The notes under the pieces are model-generated. The model was not told the DNA's origin, searched no databases, and saw only the letters and a program-made list of their open reading frames with translations. From NCBI RefSeq assembly GCF_030345795.1, contig NZ_JAUALB010000001.1, forward strand, positions 1,793,001 through 1,857,000: a stretch of DNA of 64,000 nucleotides. The letters run 5' to 3'. The translations under genes were made by a program, and so were the position numbers. The first letter of the stretch is position 1; each line of letters begins with the position of its first letter. Below, piece after piece: positions 34,552-42,748 of this stretch. Origin of the DNA: Micromonospora sp. WMMA1363. GTDB taxonomy: Bacteria > Actinomycetota > Actinomycetes > Mycobacteriales > Micromonosporaceae.

Positions 34552-34744
34552 TCTGACCGGTGCCCGCTGGCGCAAGTCCAGCCGCAGCAACAACGGCGGT
34601 GAGTGCGTCGAGGTCACCGACAATCTTCCCGGCATCGTCGGGCTCCGCGACAGCAAGGACCCGACCGGCCCGGTGCTGGCATTCGCGCCGGATGCCTGGG
34701 CTGCCTTCGTTGCGGGAGTGAGGGGCGGATCCCCGCGCGCCTGA
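34544..34744 (+). CDS. DUF397 protein, partner of the XRE regulator
   Basis: Sixty-six residues from GTG 34544, inside the end of the XRE gene. The DUF397 pattern is complete: W-R-K-S-S-R-S near the start, CVEVTDNLPGIVGLRDSKDP in the middle and AFAPDAWAAFVAGVR at the end. DUF397 proteins bind or antagonise the adjacent XRE-DUF5753 regulator. Confidence 0.92.
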   Translation: MPDLTGARWRKSSRSNNGGECVEVTDNLPGIVGLRDSKDPTGPVLAFAPDAWAAFVAGVRGGSPRA

Positions 34745-34819
34745 CCCGGCGCTCCGGTACGTTTCCGCTCGACCCGAGCTTGATCCAGCCAGTCACAGCT
34801 ACAGGCGACGCAGCAGCAC

Positions 34820-35017
34820 ATGTCCCAGCTCCGCGCCGTACACGACTCGCTGGAGCAAAGCCTGGCGCTGTTGCGTGCGGTCACCGCCGGGACCGGCCAC
34901 CCGATGATCGGGGAGGCGATCAGCCGGATGGAACAAGTCAAGGTAAAGCTCAACGAGCCGTCTCAGCTCGCGGTGGGCGCCGTCGACGCGACCAAGCGGT
35001 ACGCCGCCAGCGTCTGA
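34820..35017 (+). CDS. Small helical protein, unrecognised
   Basis: Sixty-five residues (MSQLRAVHDSLEQSLALLRAV...) predicted to be two long helices. It lies 75 bp behind the DUF397 gene and 16 bp ahead of the next gene, all on one strand. No family is recognised with certainty. Confidence 0.6.
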   Translation: MSQLRAVHDSLEQSLALLRAVTAGTGHPMIGEAISRMEQVKVKLNEPSQLAVGAVDATKRYAASV

Positions 35018-35033
35018 TTCCGGGAAGGTCCCC

Positions 35034-35672
35034 ATGCCACGTGTCATCGTCCCGGTCGGCCTGTCGATGGGCCCCCGCTACCGCTATGTCCGACCACCGG
35101 ACCCGATCCCCGAGTGCTACGAGATTCATCTCGGTGACGACCTGGTGGAGCTGACCGAGACCGAGGCGGCGACTTGGGCGGCGGCCTTCGTGGACGCCGA
35201 GCGCCACGCCAAGCTCGAAGTCAACCGAGAGTCGCTGATCCGACTGTTGGAGACCGCCCCAAGTCCGGAACCGCAGGCCACACTCCTAGTCGACGATCTG
35301 ATCCAACGCGGGCTCCTCGTCGAGTTCGACACCGACGGCGACCTGGAACCGGTCTTCCGCCGCCACAAGCTCCTCCCCCTCGGAGAAGGTCTCGGCTCCA
35401 CCCCCGAGCAACCACACCTCCACCGCATCGGCCACGCCGGCCAGCCCAAGGTCGCCGTGCCAGTACAGGTCTATTCGCAGTGGTCATACGCCTTTCTTCA
35501 CCCGAATGTGTGGAAGGCGTGCATCTACTACGCGGACGAATCCGAGGAGCGCGAAGCGGGTGAAGAAGTGCTCGGCCTGACCGACGCCGAGGTCGCGCGA
35601 GACACGGCCCTGAACCTACCGCTGATGGTCTCCACCGGCTGCGCGTTCCTGGACGCCGTCGTGACACGATGA
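35034..35672 (+). CDS. Unrecognised 212-residue protein
   Basis: Start ATG 35034 follows GGAAGG. The sequence YEIHLGDDLVELTETEAATWAAAF leads into LLVDDLIQRGLLVEFDTDGDL, which looks like a small winged-helix-type module in which the second helix precedes a short wing. No catalytic motif or membrane segment is visible. Its stop overlaps the next start by 4 bp, so the two products are probably made together. Confidence 0.65.
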   Translation: MPRVIVPVGLSMGPRYRYVRPPDPIPECYEIHLGDDLVELTETEAATWAAAFVDAERHAKLEVNRESLIRLLETAPSPEPQATLLVDDLIQRGLLVEFDTDGDLEPVFRRHKLLPLGEGLGSTPEQPHLHRIGHAGQPKVAVPVQVYSQWSYAFLHPNVWKACIYYADESEEREAGEEVLGLTDAEVARDTALNLPLMVSTGCAFLDAVVTR

Positions 35673-36316
35673 GATACGGACGCAAGCGGCGCAGGGAGCA
35701 GAAGAAGGAGCGGCCGTTCGCGCGCCGGCTGAAGTACGAGAGTGCCAAGGAAACGCTCGGCAAGTTGATCGAGTGGGGCGGTGCGGGCGTCGGCATGTTG
35801 ATCGGGCTCGCGGGCACACGGTACGGGTTGCCGGTCTCCCCTGCCGTCGCCTCCACGGGCGGTGCGATCATCGGCGGCATGGTGGGCTCGCAGGGCAAGG
35901 CATTCGTCGTGACCGGGTTCGACCATCTCCGGGAACGACGCGACCAACGGAGGGCTACGGCAGCCAAAGGCGGTGGAATCGCTCGGAACGGGCGGCGCAG
36001 TCGCCGTCACGGCATCGCGTCATCCGCTGTCGCGTCATCGCGCGGCAGGGCATCGGCGAGCATCGCCGGGCAGGTGATCGGCGGGCTGGACAATGTCATG
36101 GATCAGCTCAACCGCGCCTCGCGGCAACTCGCCAACGTTCACCAGCGGATGTGGGCGAGCCAGAACGCGCTGAGCGTCGTGCTGGCGGGTGGACGCCCGG
36201 ACGTGGTCAAGCGTGTGGAGGCCCAACTGACGATGGCCCGTGGTCACGTCCATGACTCGGCGGGTGCGCTCAAGGGCTGTGTCGACAACCTGGCAACCTA
36301 CCGGGCCACGATCTGA
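35669..36316 (+). CDS. Unrecognised basic protein with a glycine-rich hydrophobic segment
   Basis: A 215-residue protein with a very basic N-terminus (MRYGRKRRREQKKERPFARR), one or two Gly/Ala-rich hydrophobic segments (GAGVGMLIGLAG, ASTGGAIIGGMVGSQ) like those of pore-forming or membrane-inserting proteins, then an Arg/Ser-rich linker and a helical C-terminus. It overlaps the preceding gene by 4 bp. Function unknown. Confidence 0.6.
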   Translation: MRYGRKRRREQKKERPFARRLKYESAKETLGKLIEWGGAGVGMLIGLAGTRYGLPVSPAVASTGGAIIGGMVGSQGKAFVVTGFDHLRERRDQRRATAAKGGGIARNGRRSRRHGIASSAVASSRGRASASIAGQVIGGLDNVMDQLNRASRQLANVHQRMWASQNALSVVLAGGRPDVVKRVEAQLTMARGHVHDSAGALKGCVDNLATYRATI

Positions 36317-36462
36317 AGCGCGTGGCGGCGTTGACGATTGATCGGAGGCGGCGCCAGGGCGGCGCGGCGGAATCGCGCGAGGGGATGTGTTGACGGCGGC
36401 CGTTGACGGCCGGCACCGGCAACCGCCTCGTTGACAACGCAGACGATTGAGGGGGCAATCGA

Positions 36463-37524
36463 ATGAGTGAACCAGTTCCCGGCCAAGGCGATCGACAGTC
36501 GCGTCGGCGGGGCGGGCGGCACTGGGTGGTCGCGGCAGTCGGCATGCCCGCCCTGCTCGCGTGGGGATTGCTGGTTGTCCGGCTGAACGGGCGGTACGTG
36601 GAGTGCGTCACCGAGCACGGGCCCACGTCAACCGACATGATCGATGGCGTCGCCGGGCCGTGTTACTCCATCACCATGCGGGCGGTCGTCGTCTACCTCG
36701 GCTTCCTCGCCGCTCTGGTGGCAACCGTAGTCGTGGGTGTCGTTCTCGGAGTCGTCGACGGGCGCCGGCGGTGCCGCTTCGCGTACGCCCGATGGGTGTG
36801 CGTCGTCGTGGTCGGCCTCACCGGGACGTTGGCGCTGGCCGCCTACGCGCTCGCCTACGGGCTGGGCCGCCTGCTGCCCGCCCACCGGCCACCCCGACAC
36901 CGCCCGCAACCGTCCGACGTGGCCCTGCAACAGGGCTGGATCGAAGCGATCCGCCTCCACCAGCGACTCGCCCGAGGGGAGCCACCGCCCACCGTGGTCG
37001 CGCTCGGCTTCATCGGGCCCGGCGTGGTCTACCTGGACGCCCCGTTCACCTACTCCCGCTTCTACGGCACTACCGTCACCTACGGACAGAGCAGCACGTT
37101 CGCTGTCGGCTCACCCATGTTCGTCACCGGTTCGGTAGTCGGCGACATGATCGGCAACAGCGTCGCTCGGTCCCGCGCCGCGAGCCTGGCGCAGCCACAG
37201 TGGCGGGAGTTCACGTACGCGCGGGTCGTCGTGACGCCAACCACCACCTGGTGTTCGCTTGGCGGCCGGTGGTTGGCGTTCGACCACGACGCGGCCATGG
37301 AATACACCATCGACGGCCCGAACTGCGTCCTGACCTTCGCCGAGGTCGAACCGCTACGGCTCTCCGGCCCGTCCGCCTGGCACCACGCCGTCATGTTCGC
37401 CTACGCCCGCTACGGCCCGGCTCAATGGCAGGACGCCCCGTTCCTGCATCCCCTGCGCGAGGCAGCCCGCAGCCTCGCCACCCCCAACCCGAGGTTTCCC
37501 CAGCAGAACAGGGAACACGTCTGA
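36463..37524 (+). CDS. Membrane protein with a large C-terminal extramembrane domain
   Basis: A 353-residue protein with three hydrophobic helices in the first 150 residues (WVVAAVGMPALLAWGLLVV, VVVYLGFLAALVATVVVGVVL, CVVVVGLTGTLALAAYALAYG). A roughly 200-residue soluble domain with many aromatic residues follows (YSRFYGTTVTYGQSSTF, YARVVVTPTTTWCSLGGRW). It lies 146 bp behind the preceding operon on the same strand. No family recognised. Confidence 0.65.
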   Translation: MSEPVPGQGDRQSRRRGGRHWVVAAVGMPALLAWGLLVVRLNGRYVECVTEHGPTSTDMIDGVAGPCYSITMRAVVVYLGFLAALVATVVVGVVLGVVDGRRRCRFAYARWVCVVVVGLTGTLALAAYALAYGLGRLLPAHRPPRHRPQPSDVALQQGWIEAIRLHQRLARGEPPPTVVALGFIGPGVVYLDAPFTYSRFYGTTVTYGQSSTFAVGSPMFVTGSVVGDMIGNSVARSRAASLAQPQWREFTYARVVVTPTTTWCSLGGRWLAFDHDAAMEYTIDGPNCVLTFAEVEPLRLSGPSAWHHAVMFAYARYGPAQWQDAPFLHPLREAARSLATPNPRFPQQNREHV

Positions 37525-37840
37525 ACCGAACCGAGCAGTAGACACGCGGCGACGGCAAGCGGCGGGAGTTGCCACGCCGGCTGGGACTGTCAGCCGGTGC
37601 CGACACCTCGCCTGGCGCGTGGATCAGGCAGACCGGCGAGCGCTTCGGGCAGCCCATCGGCGGTTTCGGAAACCAGCCCCACCAGGCACTGTTCACCAAG
37701 CTGGTGATCACCGAGCCGCAAGCGTCATCAACGCGACACCCGCAACCACCCGACCAGCACGGACACCACGGCCTCAGTGAGCCTTTTCCAGTCTGATCTT
37801 GCTGGTCAGGACGAGTGCGGGCAGGCCGGAGATCGATAAG
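37525..37840. other. Intergenic stretch between the membrane protein and the IS5 remnant
   Basis: No gene is supported. Short frames on both strands lack family signals or binding sites. The right part probably belongs to the left end of the dead IS5-type element, but I could not define its terminal repeat. Confidence 0.4.
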
Positions 37841-37915
37841 GGCGAGGCTCCAGGTAAGACAGCAGTCGACCAAGACCCGATGCCCCGACCGGGAGCCTCG
37901 CCATGCTGTCTTACC
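37841..37915 (+). promoter_or_regulatory. Pseudoknot-like double inverted repeat over the transposase start
   Basis: Two inverted repeats interleave as A-B-A'-B': GGCGAGGCTCC (37841-37851) with GGAGCCTCGCC (37892-37902), and GGTAAGACAGCA (37853-37864) with TGCTGTCTTACC (37904-37915). Both are perfect. The start codon ATG at 37903 sits between A' and B', and the likely ribosome binding site GGGAG lies in A'. In RNA the structure would hide the start of the transposase. Confidence 0.6.
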
Positions 37916-38160
37916 CCGCCACGATCCCACTGTCCAACCGCACCCTCAACGACCTGGCCGAGCGTATCGCGCCCACCGCAACCAACACGGGTCCCGATGA
38001 CGCCGGCTGCCACCAGGACGCCAAGCGCTGCTCGCCCTGGCCCACCTGCGCAACGGCGACACGATCTTGGCGATCACCGCGAGCCGTCACAAGATCAGCG
38101 ACAGAGCCCTCCAGGCCGTACCCCGACAAGCCGGCGACATCAACGCCACGAACGACGGCA
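37903..38160 (+). pseudogene. IS5-type transposase N-terminal remnant
   Basis: The start MLSYPATIPLSNRTLNDLAERI is the typical N-terminus of actinobacterial IS5-type transposases. After a frameshift the text continues RAHRNQHGSR, a stop where the family has Trp, then RRLPPGRQALLALAHLRNGDT and breaks off after about 80 codons. The catalytic DDE domain is absent. It is dead. The leader with two inverted repeats is still intact. Confidence 0.75.
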
Positions 38161-38207
38161 ACGACACCAGCCAGGCTGGGCGTGCATCAGACTTCCTGGA
38201 CGAGGCC
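38131..38207 (+). repeat. 77-bp direct repeat, left copy
   Basis: Identical to 40110-40186 apart from two transitions. Starts CCGGCGACATCAACGCCACG and ends at the codons for FLDEA. The two copies lie 1979 bp apart and bracket the beta-helix gene. Confidence 0.9.
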
Positions 38208-38508
38208 CGTATACCACCGCCCCGAAGAACCGTGGCGTGTATCCGAATTTCTTGACGACGCCAGTTGCCCGCCGAGCGGGATCGCTACCGTTCGTGAAGA
38301 TCAGGCTGTCCGACACCATGAGACGCCCGGTGGCAAGGTGCCGGCCAGCTACCGACGATGACGACATCGTTTATCCGTTTTCAGCCGAAGTTTCACGTTT
38401 CTTCCTGTTCAAGAGGTTCCTACACATATCGTGGAATGCGGCTGCTACCGCCTGCCTGGTAGCCGAGGAGCCTCCACCCCCCGCCCCTGGGTGATTGGTT
38501 CCTCGTCC
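38208..38508. other. Spacer between the left repeat and the beta-helix gene
   Basis: No gene is supported. It should contain the promoter of the beta-helix gene, although no confident -10/-35 pair is visible. Base composition is lower in GC than the surroundings, notably around 38360-38430. Confidence 0.4.
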
Positions 38509-39987
38509 ATGACGGGGAAGGACACCGAGACCGCGATGCCTCACCAACACCACACCCACGAACACGAACCCGATCGCCCAGGCATGGACCGCACGAGGTC
38601 ACGGTGGCGGTGGTGGACCGTCGGGCTGGCCGGGGCGACCGGCCTGGCCCTCACCGGCGCCGGGGTTGCCTCCACCACGGCCGCCGACACTGTCGGACGC
38701 ACCGTCACCACCACCTTGCTCAGCGCTGATCTGCCCGGCAAATCCATCCGCGACCGGCCCTCCGCGGACGACCACCGCGACGACGACCACGGCAACCACG
38801 ACAAGGGCAACCACGACAAGGGCAACCACGACAAGGGCGACAAGGACAACGGGAAGGGCGACAAGGGTGAGGGGAAGAAGAAGCGGAAGGGCATACCGGT
38901 CCCCTGCGACGCGGACCGGTTGATCGCCGCGATCACCCTGGCCAACACCCACGGCGGCGCCGTCCTCGACCTCGCCAAGGACTGCACCTACCTGCTCACC
39001 GCCGCGCAGAACGGCAACGGGCTACCCACGATCACCACCCCGATCACCATGAACGGGAAGCACACCACCATCAAACGCGCCGCCGCCGCCGACCAATTCA
39101 GAATCCTCACCGTCGACACCGGCGGCGAGCTCACCCTCAACCACCTGAAGATCACCGGCGGTCACACCGCCGACAGCGGTGGGGGAATCCTCATCAACGC
39201 CGGCGGGTCCCTCACCACCAACCACAGCATCATCACCCGCAACATCGCCGCTTCGGGGGGTGGCATCGCCACCAACGGCACCACCCACGTGAAGCACTCC
39301 ACCGTCAGCCACAACACCGCCAGCAGCGGCGGCGGGATCAGCAGCAGCGGCGGCCTGCTCACGGTCGGCACGTCCCGCATCGCCGCCAACACCGCCTCGT
39401 TCGGCGGCGGTATTACCAGCGGGGTCGCTGTGCGGGTCGACCACAGCGTGATCATCGCCAACCAGGCTCAGTCCGCAGGCGGCGGTCTTCTCGTCGGAGG
39501 TGGGACGGGCACGATCACCAACACCCACATCACGAACAACGCCGCCCCTGTTGGCGGCGGTGTCTTGGGGTTCGCGGGCGGGCAGTACACGTTTCGCACC
39601 GTCATCGTCGCCGACAACGCCGCGACAACAGGCATCGGTGGCGGGCTGTCCGTGGACGTCGGCTTGTCCGTGGTCGTAGAGGACAGCGCCATCAAGAACA
39701 ATACCGCCGTCACCGACGGCGGCGGCATCGTCAACAGCGGCGAGTTGGTGGTGCGGCACACGAAGATCGTCGGCAACCAGGCCGATCAGGGCGGCGGAAT
39801 CGACAACGTCAACGGCGCCACGCTCACCCTCCTCGCCACCAAGATAACCAAGAACATCGCCGTCACCGACGGCGGCGGGATCTTCAACGAAGCGGGCGGC
39901 ACGGTGAACCTGAACACCGCCACCGGCACCATCGTGATCGAGAATCGGCCCAACAACTGCGTCAACGTCCCCGGCTGCTTTGGCTGA
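38509..39987 (+). CDS. Secreted right-handed beta-helix protein
   Basis: A 492-residue protein from ATG 38509 (ATG 38536, nine codons on, is an alternative). An N-terminal hydrophobic helix (WTVGLAGATGLALTGAGVAS) serves as signal or anchor. A charged linker with three NHDKG units and a lysine-rich stretch follows. The rest is a run of short Asn/Gly/Ser-rich turns with repeated GGGI/GGGL corners (ADSGGGILINAGG, ASSGGGISSSGG, VTDGGGIVNSGE, VTDGGGIFNEAGG), typical of parallel beta-helix surface proteins. It ends in a cysteine pair (CVNVPGC). Such proteins often bind or cut polysaccharides; no catalytic residues are identifiable. Confidence 0.82.
   Translation: MTGKDTETAMPHQHHTHEHEPDRPGMDRTRSRWRWWTVGLAGATGLALTGAGVASTTAADTVGRTVTTTLLSADLPGKSIRDRPSADDHRDDDHGNHDKGNHDKGNHDKGDKDNGKGDKGEGKKKRKGIPVPCDADRLIAAITLANTHGGAVLDLAKDCTYLLTAAQNGNGLPTITTPITMNGKHTTIKRAAAADQFRILTVDTGGELTLNHLKITGGHTADSGGGILINAGGSLTTNHSIITRNIAASGGGIATNGTTHVKHSTVSHNTASSGGGISSSGGLLTVGTSRIAANTASFGGGITSGVAVRVDHSVIIANQAQSAGGGLLVGGGTGTITNTHITNNAAPVGGGVLGFAGGQYTFRTVIVADNAATTGIGGGLSVDVGLSVVVEDSAIKNNTAVTDGGGIVNSGELVVRHTKIVGNQADQGGGIDNVNGATLTLLATKITKNIAVTDGGGIFNEAGGTVNLNTATGTIVIENRPNNCVNVPGCFG
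38791..38835 (+). repeat. Three perfect 15-bp tandem copies in the linker of the beta-helix gene
   Basis: GGCAACCACGACAAG is repeated three times and encodes GNHDK units of the charged linker. Copy number changes here would keep the frame, so the linker length can vary. Confidence 0.9.
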
Positions 39988-40004
39988 CCCGGTCCCGGGT
40001 ATAC

Positions 40005-40051
40005 GAGGGGTTCCGCCCCTTCGCCGGTTGGCGGCGGGGGCGGAACCCCTC
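40005..40051 (+). terminator. Hairpin terminator after the beta-helix gene
   Basis: GAGGGGTTCCGCCCC (40005-40019) pairs perfectly with GGGGCGGAACCCCTC (40037-40051) around a 17-nt loop, 17 bp after the stop codon. No T-run follows, as is common in high-GC actinobacteria. Confidence 0.8.
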
Positions 40052-40109
40052 TACCTATCCCCTGACGGTCATCGGCCCAGCACCCCGACGACCGCCACCA
40101 CGACAACGG

Positions 40110-40186
40110 CCGGCGACATCAACGCCACGAACGACGGCAACGACACCAGCCAGGCTGGGCGCGCATCAGGCTTCCTGGACGAGGCA
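40110..40186 (+). repeat. 77-bp direct repeat, right copy
   Basis: Second copy of the sequence at 38131-38207. Here it runs on in frame into a ComM-like fragment (FLDEAPEFAKG). Confidence 0.9.
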
Positions 40187-40375
40187 CCCGAGTTCGCCAA
40201 GGGCGCCCTGGACGCGCTGCGCCAGCCACTCGAACACGGCCGGGTCCGGTTGGCACGGTCCCGCGGCGGCGCCGACTACCCGGCCCGGGTGCAGCTCGTC
40301 CTCGCCGCCAATCCGTGCCCCTGCGCGAAACCGTCCGGGGACGCCACCTGCGAATGCACACCCCTGGCCCGCCCC
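40165..40375 (+). pseudogene. Fragment of a ComM/YifB-type Mg-chelatase-like ATPase gene
   Basis: In frame: FLDEAPEFAKGALDALRQPL, then ARVQLVLAANPCPCAK. These are the Walker B and following strand of YifB/ComM ATPases, which normally span about 500 residues. Only about 65 codons remain; the frame leaves the family at both ends. The left edge coincides with the 77-bp repeat. Confidence 0.75.
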
Positions 40376-40479
40376 GAAATGGCTGCCTCATCCCAGCCTG
40401 ACAGACAGGGTCCTCGCGCTGGCGATGTTGGACACCGTTGCCAACGCACTGCTGGCGACGGCGCCATGTGTGGCGGCCC

Positions 40480-40938
40480 TCATCCCTTCACGGGCCAGCG
40501 CTCTCCCCTCCGCTTGACGACTAGATCTCCGAACTTGAATCCCTTGTCCGCGTGGGGATCCACCACGAACTCGATGAGCTCGCCATCAACGGTACGGACC
40601 GTGAGGACGTAGTCGTGTCGGACCCCGGTGTTTAGCGTGGTGTGCCTTTCCCGGTAGTCCATCACCACACCCGTGAACTCTTGATCCATCATCGCTGCCC
40701 TTGTCTGGGCTCCGAGCACAAGGAAATAGAGCAACCCGGCAAGGATGCCGAGCAGCGCTACGGCCTCGAACGTCGTCAGGAAAACCACCACCCCACGCGC
40801 GGCGGGTACCGCATGCGCGTTGCTAGTCGCTGCCCCGGCTCCCCTATGGCTGACACCCACCCCGGCCGTCGCACGCGAACGTCGGTTCGCAACGGACACC
40901 GGGATCACGAACACGTCAAGTCTATCGGCGACCGTCAA
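40480..40938 (-). CDS. Small single-pass membrane protein
   Basis: Up to 152 residues. The reliable part starts around residue 48, with a hydrophobic helix (VVVFLTTFEAVALLGILAGLLYFLVL). A small beta-rich domain follows (MDQEFTGVVMDYRERHTTL, HDYVLTVRTVDGELIEFVVD, FKFGDLVVKRRGERWPVKG). A nearer GTG start just before the helix is likely. No family recognised with certainty. Confidence 0.6.
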   Translation of the reverse strand: MTVADRLDVFVIPVSVANRRSRATAGVGVSHRGAGAATSNAHAVPAARGVVVFLTTFEAVALLGILAGLLYFLVLGAQTRAAMMDQEFTGVVMDYRERHTTLNTGVRHDYVLTVRTVDGELIEFVVDPHADKGFKFGDLVVKRRGERWPVKG

Positions 40939-40989
40939 GCTCGAGTAGCCGACGTGGTGAGCGGCGCAATCAGCGGACGCTCGGGCAAC

Positions 40990-41395
40990 GAGGCCATCAT
41001 CCGCACATCGGCATCATGTAGGTAATCCTTGTCAAGCTGATCTTGATACGTGTCGGTTGACGCGGGTGGGAGTCGGTCGAACAGATCGACTCGGTGGGTT
41101 TGGTGGTGCTTGGCGGCGTGATCGCGTTGGCATTGCAGGGTAGGCCGGAACTCGACGTTGGCCTGGAAGAAGGCGCAGGTTTCGCAGATGGCTTCGAAGG
41201 CGCAGTCGAGTTCGGGTGGGCCGGTGCAGTAGCCGTTGCCGAGCAGACGGTGGTGCTCGCGGCAGAGGCGAGGCCATCTTCGGTCCGATGGTGTCGGCAG
41301 GTAGCGGTTTCCTTGTTGGAAAAGGGCTTCGACCTTCTCGGCGACGGCGAGATACGCGTCGGCGACGGGTTCTGGTGGACGTCGATCACCGACGT
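40990..41395 (-). pseudogene. C-terminal remnant of a tyrosine-type integrase
   Basis: The frame contains VAEKVEALFQQG, CREHHRLLGNGYCTGPPELDCAFEAICETCAFFQ and EFRPTLQCQRDHAAKHHQTHRVDLFD. This is the distinctive Cys-rich tail of a subgroup of actinobacterial site-specific integrases found on transposon-like elements. The catalytic domain with R-H-R-Y is missing upstream, where the RsrR-like gene now lies. It marks an old mobile element boundary. Confidence 0.7.
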
Positions 41396-41922
41396 GGGCG
41401 AGGCGGCGGGTCGGCGGCATCTGACGGCGATCGGTGCGACGGCGGGTTCCCCGCCGTCGATGCGAGGCGGGATCGGGTGCGGGCCGGTGCTGTCGGGGGC
41501 AGCGTGGCGATGATGTCGGCGAGGGAAACATCGGCGAGGCTGTGCCGCCACGCGTCGTGCGCCTCTGCCATCTTCTGCGCGAGGACGCAGGTGTTCTGGC
41601 ACTCCTCGGGAGGAAGTGCTCCCAGTCCCCGTTGGCGGATCTCGCGGCACTCGTACGGCGGGGAGCTGCCGTCGACCGCCTCCACGATCCGCAGCAGCGT
41701 GATCTCGGACGCCGGTTGCGCGAGCCGGAACCCGCCGCGCGGCCCCGTCGTCGCGATCAGCACGCCAGCCTTCACGAGCCCCTGTAGCTGCTTGGCCAGA
41801 TAGGCCGCCGGGAGGTCGTAGTACTGCGCGAGCTGCGCCGCCGACGCGGTGGCTCCGGGATCGAGCTGCGCCAGCGTCGCGGCACAGTGCAACAGCCATT
41901 CAGTGCTCACCGGAAGCTTCAC
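41386..41922 (-). CDS. RsrR-like Rrf2-family redox regulator
   Basis: A winged-helix Rrf2 protein of at most 178 residues from GTG 41922. Helix-turn-helix and wing: ASAAQLAQYYDLPAAYLAKQLQGL, then GPRGGFRLAQP. Glu8 and His12 (STEWLLHC) and Cys92 and Cys112 match, in identity and in their 20-residue Cys spacing, the [2Fe-2S] ligands described for Streptomyces RsrR (Glu8, His12, Cys90, Cys110). RsrR senses redox state by a change in cluster charge. The tail after about residue 145 has lost family likeness and runs into integrase debris. The divergent NmrA-like gene is its probable target. Confidence 0.85.
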   Translation of the reverse strand: MKLPVSTEWLLHCAATLAQLDPGATASAAQLAQYYDLPAAYLAKQLQGLVKAGVLIATTGPRGGFRLAQPASEITLLRIVEAVDGSSPPYECREIRQRGLGALPPEECQNTCVLAQKMAEAHDAWRHSLADVSLADIIATLPPTAPARTRSRLASTAGNPPSHRSPSDAADPPPRPRR

Positions 41923-42004
41923 AGCGTCAGCCTATCGCAGACATTGCGGATCCGTCAGGTCCGGGATACGGTCGATACGGCAACGAGCGAAAGGACGGAT
42001 CATC

Positions 42005-42748
42005 ATGCGGATCGCAGTCGCCGGGGCGACCGGAAACATCGGCGCCCTCACCGTCGCCGCCCTCGAACGGAATGGACACGACGTCGTACGCATCAGCCGT
42101 TCGCTGGGCGTAGACCTGTCAACCGGTGACGCGCTCGAACAGGCCCTCGTGGGCGTCGACGCGGTCGTCGACGTCACCAACGCGCCGGCCGCCGGCCACG
42201 CTGAGACGGTGGCGTACTTCGGCACCACCACCCGCAACCTGCTCGCCGCCGGAGAGCGGGCCGGCGTCCGACACCACGTGCTGCTCTCAATCGTCGGGAT
42301 CGATCGCGTCGAGGGCACCGCACACTACGCTGGCAAACGCGAGCAGGAGCGGCTCGTGGCCGCCGGCCCGCTGCCGTGGACGATCGTCCCGACCACGCAG
42401 TTCCACGACTTCGCCGCGATGGTCGCGGGTTGGACCGAGCGCGACAGCGTCGCGACGATCGCGCCTCTGCTCGTGCAGCCGATCGCGCCCGAAGACGTCG
42501 CCGACATCCTCGCCGAGATCGCGGCGGGCGAGCCGCAAGGCCACCACGCCGATGTCGCCGGCCCGGAACCGCAGGACCTCGTCGACATGGCACGACGCAC
42601 CAACGAATCGCGCGGCCACACGGTGAAGCTCGTGCCGACGTGGTCGGCCAACCTCGGCCCGGAGATGGCCGGCACCGTACTGCTGCCCGCCGAGGGGGCC
42701 CGCATCGCGCCGACCACCTTCGACGAATGGCTCGCGGGACAGCGATAG
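42005..42748 (+). CDS. NmrA-like NAD(P)-binding protein (atypical SDR)
   Basis: A 247-residue protein starting at ATG 42005 behind AAAGGA. Rossmann motif GATGNIG lies at residues 7-13, then GVDAVVDVTNAPAAG and HHVLLSIVGIDRVEG. Members of this group bind NAD(P) and sense redox balance or reduce quinones. It is divergent from the RsrR-like regulator with 82 bp between starts. In Streptomyces RsrR also neighbours a gene with an NmrA-type domain, which supports a conserved regulatory pair. Confidence 0.85.
   Translation: MRIAVAGATGNIGALTVAALERNGHDVVRISRSLGVDLSTGDALEQALVGVDAVVDVTNAPAAGHAETVAYFGTTTRNLLAAGERAGVRHHVLLSIVGIDRVEGTAHYAGKREQERLVAAGPLPWTIVPTTQFHDFAAMVAGWTERDSVATIAPLLVQPIAPEDVADILAEIAAGEPQGHHADVAGPEPQDLVDMARRTNESRGHTVKLVPTWSANLGPEMAGTVLLPAEGARIAPTTFDEWLAGQR

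Noticed and set aside
39022..39759. Minus-strand frame over the beta-helix gene
   Set aside because: Repetitive D/G/V text produced by the repeat structure of the real gene.
37903..40430. CRISPR array or other regular repeat locus around the direct repeats
   Set aside because: Only two copies of a 77-bp repeat about 2 kb apart, with coding DNA between; no regular spacing or cas genes.
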